From an uncultured Collinsella sp. (lineage in GTDB: Bacteria; Actinomycetota; Coriobacteriia; Coriobacteriales; Coriobacteriaceae): a stretch of DNA of 12,485 nucleotides. Shown here in pieces: positions 10,796-12,485 of this stretch (position 1 is its first letter; each line of letters begins with the position of its first letter). A program made the translations under genes and the position numbers. The notes below the pieces were generated by a model. The model did not search any database, was not told where the DNA came from, and was given only the letters and a program-made list of their open reading frames with translations. The stretch covers positions 1 to 12,485 of the forward strand of contig CABSNF010000060.1 in the NCBI GenBank assembly GCA_902478995.1, written 5' to 3'.

Positions 10796-12485
10796 ATGGA
10801 CGCCATCGTAAAGATGCTCGAGAAGCATCAACCGTTCTTTGAGAAGATCTCAAGGAACATCTACCTCCAGGCCATTAAGGACGGATTCCTTGGGTGCATG
10901 CCCATCGTCCTTACCTCTTCGATCTTCCTGCTGATTGCCACCCTTCCCGGCGTAGTCGGCATCACGCTGCCCCAGCCGCTCACCGACTGGTGCAACAAGC
11001 TGTACAACTTCACCATGGGCGTCATGGGCATCATGGTTGCCGGCACCACTGCCAAGAACTTTACGGCTTCCATGAACCGTCGCATGCCCGCCGGCAAGGT
11101 GCTCAACGACGGCTCCACCATGGTGGCCGCCCAGTGCAGTATGCTTTTGCTCGCCGTTACGCAGTTCACCACCAAGTTCAACGGTTCCGAGCTTTCGGTC
11201 TTCGACTGCACCAGCATGGGCACGCGCGGTCTGTTCTCGGCCTATATCGCCGCGTTCATCACCGTGTGGGTCTACAAATTCTGCGTCTCGCGCGATCTGA
11301 CCATTAAGCTGCCCAAGGAGGTCCCGGGCGCCATCGCTCAGAACTTCCGCGACATCATCCCCTTTGGCGGCGCTGTCATCATCTGCGGCATCATCGATGT
11401 TGTCGTGCGCAACCTCATGGGCGTTCCGTTCTCCGAGCTGCTCATCAAGCTGCTCTCCCCGCTCTTCACTGCGGCAGAAACCTATCCTGGCCTTATCCTT
11501 ATCCAGGCAGCCACCGCGTTCTTCTGGTTCATCGGTGTCCATGGTCCTTCGATTGTCCAGCCGGGCATCGACCCCATCCGTCTTGCCAACCAGGCTGAGA
11601 ACCTGCAGGTTCTGCTGGCCGGCGGCCACCCCGCCCACTCCCTCACCTTTAACATGTCGCTCGTGGGTGAGTTCGGCGGCACCGGCGCCACGTTCATCGT
11701 GCCGCTTCTGCTGATTCTCTTTATGAAGTCCAAGCAGCTCAAAGCCGTCGGTAAGGCCTCGATCGTTCCTGTTGCCTTCGCCGTCAACGAACCGCTGCTC
11801 TTTGGCGCGCCGATGATCCTTAACCCCTACATGCTCATCCCCTTTGTTGCCGCCGGCTGCGTCAACGTAAGTGTTGCCAAGTTCTTTATCGACAACGTGG
11901 GCATGAACGGCTTCTCCTTCGTGGTGCCTTGGGCTACCCCTGCCCCCATCGGCATCTTCATCACCACGAACTTCCAGCTTATCGCCCTGGTATTTGTCGC
12001 GATCATCATCTTGCTGGACGCCATCATCTACCTGCCGTTCTTGAAGGCATACGATAAGCTGCTCTGCGACCAGGAGGCCGAGCGCGCCGCCGAGCTGGGT
12101 CTTGAGTCCAATGGTGCCTCCGCCATCGCCGCCAGCACCTCTGCGCCCGCTGTCGAGCAGACCGCCGCTTCCGTCGAGCCGACCGCCGCTGCCGCCGACA
12201 GCAAGCCTGTCGCCGATCAGCCCGAGCCCGCCTTCGACGCATCCGCTAAGAAGGATGTCGATGGCCTGAAGGTCCTCGTCCTGTGCGCCGGCGCCGGCAC
12301 CTCTGCCATGCTCGCCAACGCCATCAAGGAAGGTGCTGCGCAGACCGGAGAGAACATCGCTTCCTCCGCAGGCGCCTATGGCCAGCACACTGCCATCATG
12401 GATCAGTACGACGTTATCGTGCTCGCCCCGCAGGTTCGTAGCTACTACAACGACATGAAGGCCGACACCGATCGCCTGGGCATTA
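10796..12485 (+). CDS. Lactose-type PTS permease EIICB (second copy), 3' end cut off
   Basis: A membrane permease of the lactose PTS family, reading open to the end of the window for 563 residues. By alignment to the first copy about 30 C-terminal residues are missing. Domain order is IIC then IIB. The N-terminus (MDAIVKMLEKHQPFFEKISRNIYLQAIKDGF) is LacE-like. IIC carries GVHGPSIVQP with His249 and VNEPLLFGAP with Glu332. The Ala/Pro-rich linker (about 424-490) leads to IIB with Cys497 in VLVLCAGAGTSAML, then the QYDVIVLAPQV strand. Differences from the first copy (Q for E after GPSIV, a different first extracellular segment) leave room for another beta-galactoside or beta-glucoside. AAAGGAG lies 5 nt before the ATG. 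It has its own divergent LacI-type regulator and no EIIA in view, so it probably uses LacF. Whether a glycosidase follows cannot be seen. Confidence 0.9.
   Translation, partial: MDAIVKMLEKHQPFFEKISRNIYLQAIKDGFLGCMPIVLTSSIFLLIATLPGVVGITLPQPLTDWCNKLYNFTMGVMGIMVAGTTAKNFTASMNRRMPAGKVLNDGSTMVAAQCSMLLLAVTQFTTKFNGSELSVFDCTSMGTRGLFSAYIAAFITVWVYKFCVSRDLTIKLPKEVPGAIAQNFRDIIPFGGAVIICGIIDVVVRNLMGVPFSELLIKLLSPLFTAAETYPGLILIQAATAFFWFIGVHGPSIVQPGIDPIRLANQAENLQVLLAGGHPAHSLTFNMSLVGEFGGTGATFIVPLLLILFMKSKQLKAVGKASIVPVAFAVNEPLLFGAPMILNPYMLIPFVAAGCVNVSVAKFFIDNVGMNGFSFVVPWATPAPIGIFITTNFQLIALVFVAIIILLDAIIYLPFLKAYDKLLCDQEAERAAELGLESNGASAIAASTSAPAVEQTAASVEPTAAAADSKPVADQPEPAFDASAKKDVDGLKVLVLCAGAGTSAMLANAIKEGAAQTGENIASSAGAYGQHTAIMDQYDVIVLAPQVRSYYNDMKADTDRLGI

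Noticed and set aside
10850..12388. 512-codon open frame on the minus strand
   Set aside because: It is antisense to the clear EIICB gene, has a Gly/Asp/His-rich composition with no domain, and is a by-product of GC-biased third positions.
1..12485. CRISPR arrays, tRNA or rRNA genes, complete insertion sequences
   Set aside because: No regularly spaced identical repeats, no cloverleaf or rRNA-like sequence and no transposase frame were seen on reading both strands.

Overview
The window is a lactose/galactose-6-phosphate utilisation locus of the kind classically known from staphylococci, streptococci and lactobacilli. Here it is written in high-GC DNA: strong G/C bias at third codon positions, and long spurious antisense reading frames. 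Gene content, GC-rich codon use and AGGAGG-type ribosome sites suggest a gut actinobacterium of the Coriobacteriia, most likely Collinsella. That assignment is inference from general knowledge, not from a database match.

Layout. Positions 1-163 hold no gene but three hairpins. Positions 164-2314, minus strand, hold the tagatose-6-phosphate operon in transcription order lacA, lacB, lacC: the two galactose-6-phosphate isomerase subunits and tagatose-6-phosphate kinase. Upstream, a GAAC/GTTC-rich control region (about 2406-2513) is followed by the terminator of an unrecognised five-helix membrane protein gene (2623-3654, minus). A gene-free stretch (3655-4119) contains a 154-bp inverted-repeat element, REP-like repeats and the terminator of the next gene. 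Next come lacF (lactose EIIA, 4120-4458, minus) and a LacI-family regulator (4673-5677, minus). A 357-bp divergent control region with two operator-like sites separates that regulator from lacE (EIICB) and lacG (6-phospho-beta-galactosidase) on the plus strand, 6035-9313, ending in an intrinsic terminator. A second LacI-family regulator (minus, ending at 9510) is divergent from a second lactose-type EIICB gene. That gene starts at 10796 and runs off the window with about 30 codons missing.

How the genes work together. EIIA passes phosphate from HPr to the EIIB cysteine of an EIICB permease, which imports lactose as lactose-6-phosphate. LacG cleaves this to glucose and galactose-6-phosphate. 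LacAB isomerises galactose-6-phosphate to tagatose-6-phosphate, and LacC phosphorylates it to tagatose-1,6-bisphosphate. The last enzyme, LacD aldolase, is not in the window. One EIIA gene sits beside two EIICB genes, each with its own divergent LacI-type repressor.

The most notable content is regulatory. Two motif systems recur across the promoters. One is a 20-bp palindrome of the type AAATGnCAACGTTGnCATTT at both EIICB promoters. The other is a set of GAAC half-sites spaced at 21 bp and 10 bp, arranged in the same order at the lacA and lacF promoters, with weaker traces at the EIICB promoters. This suggests a local lac regulon under at least two classes of regulator. All sites are read from sequence only.
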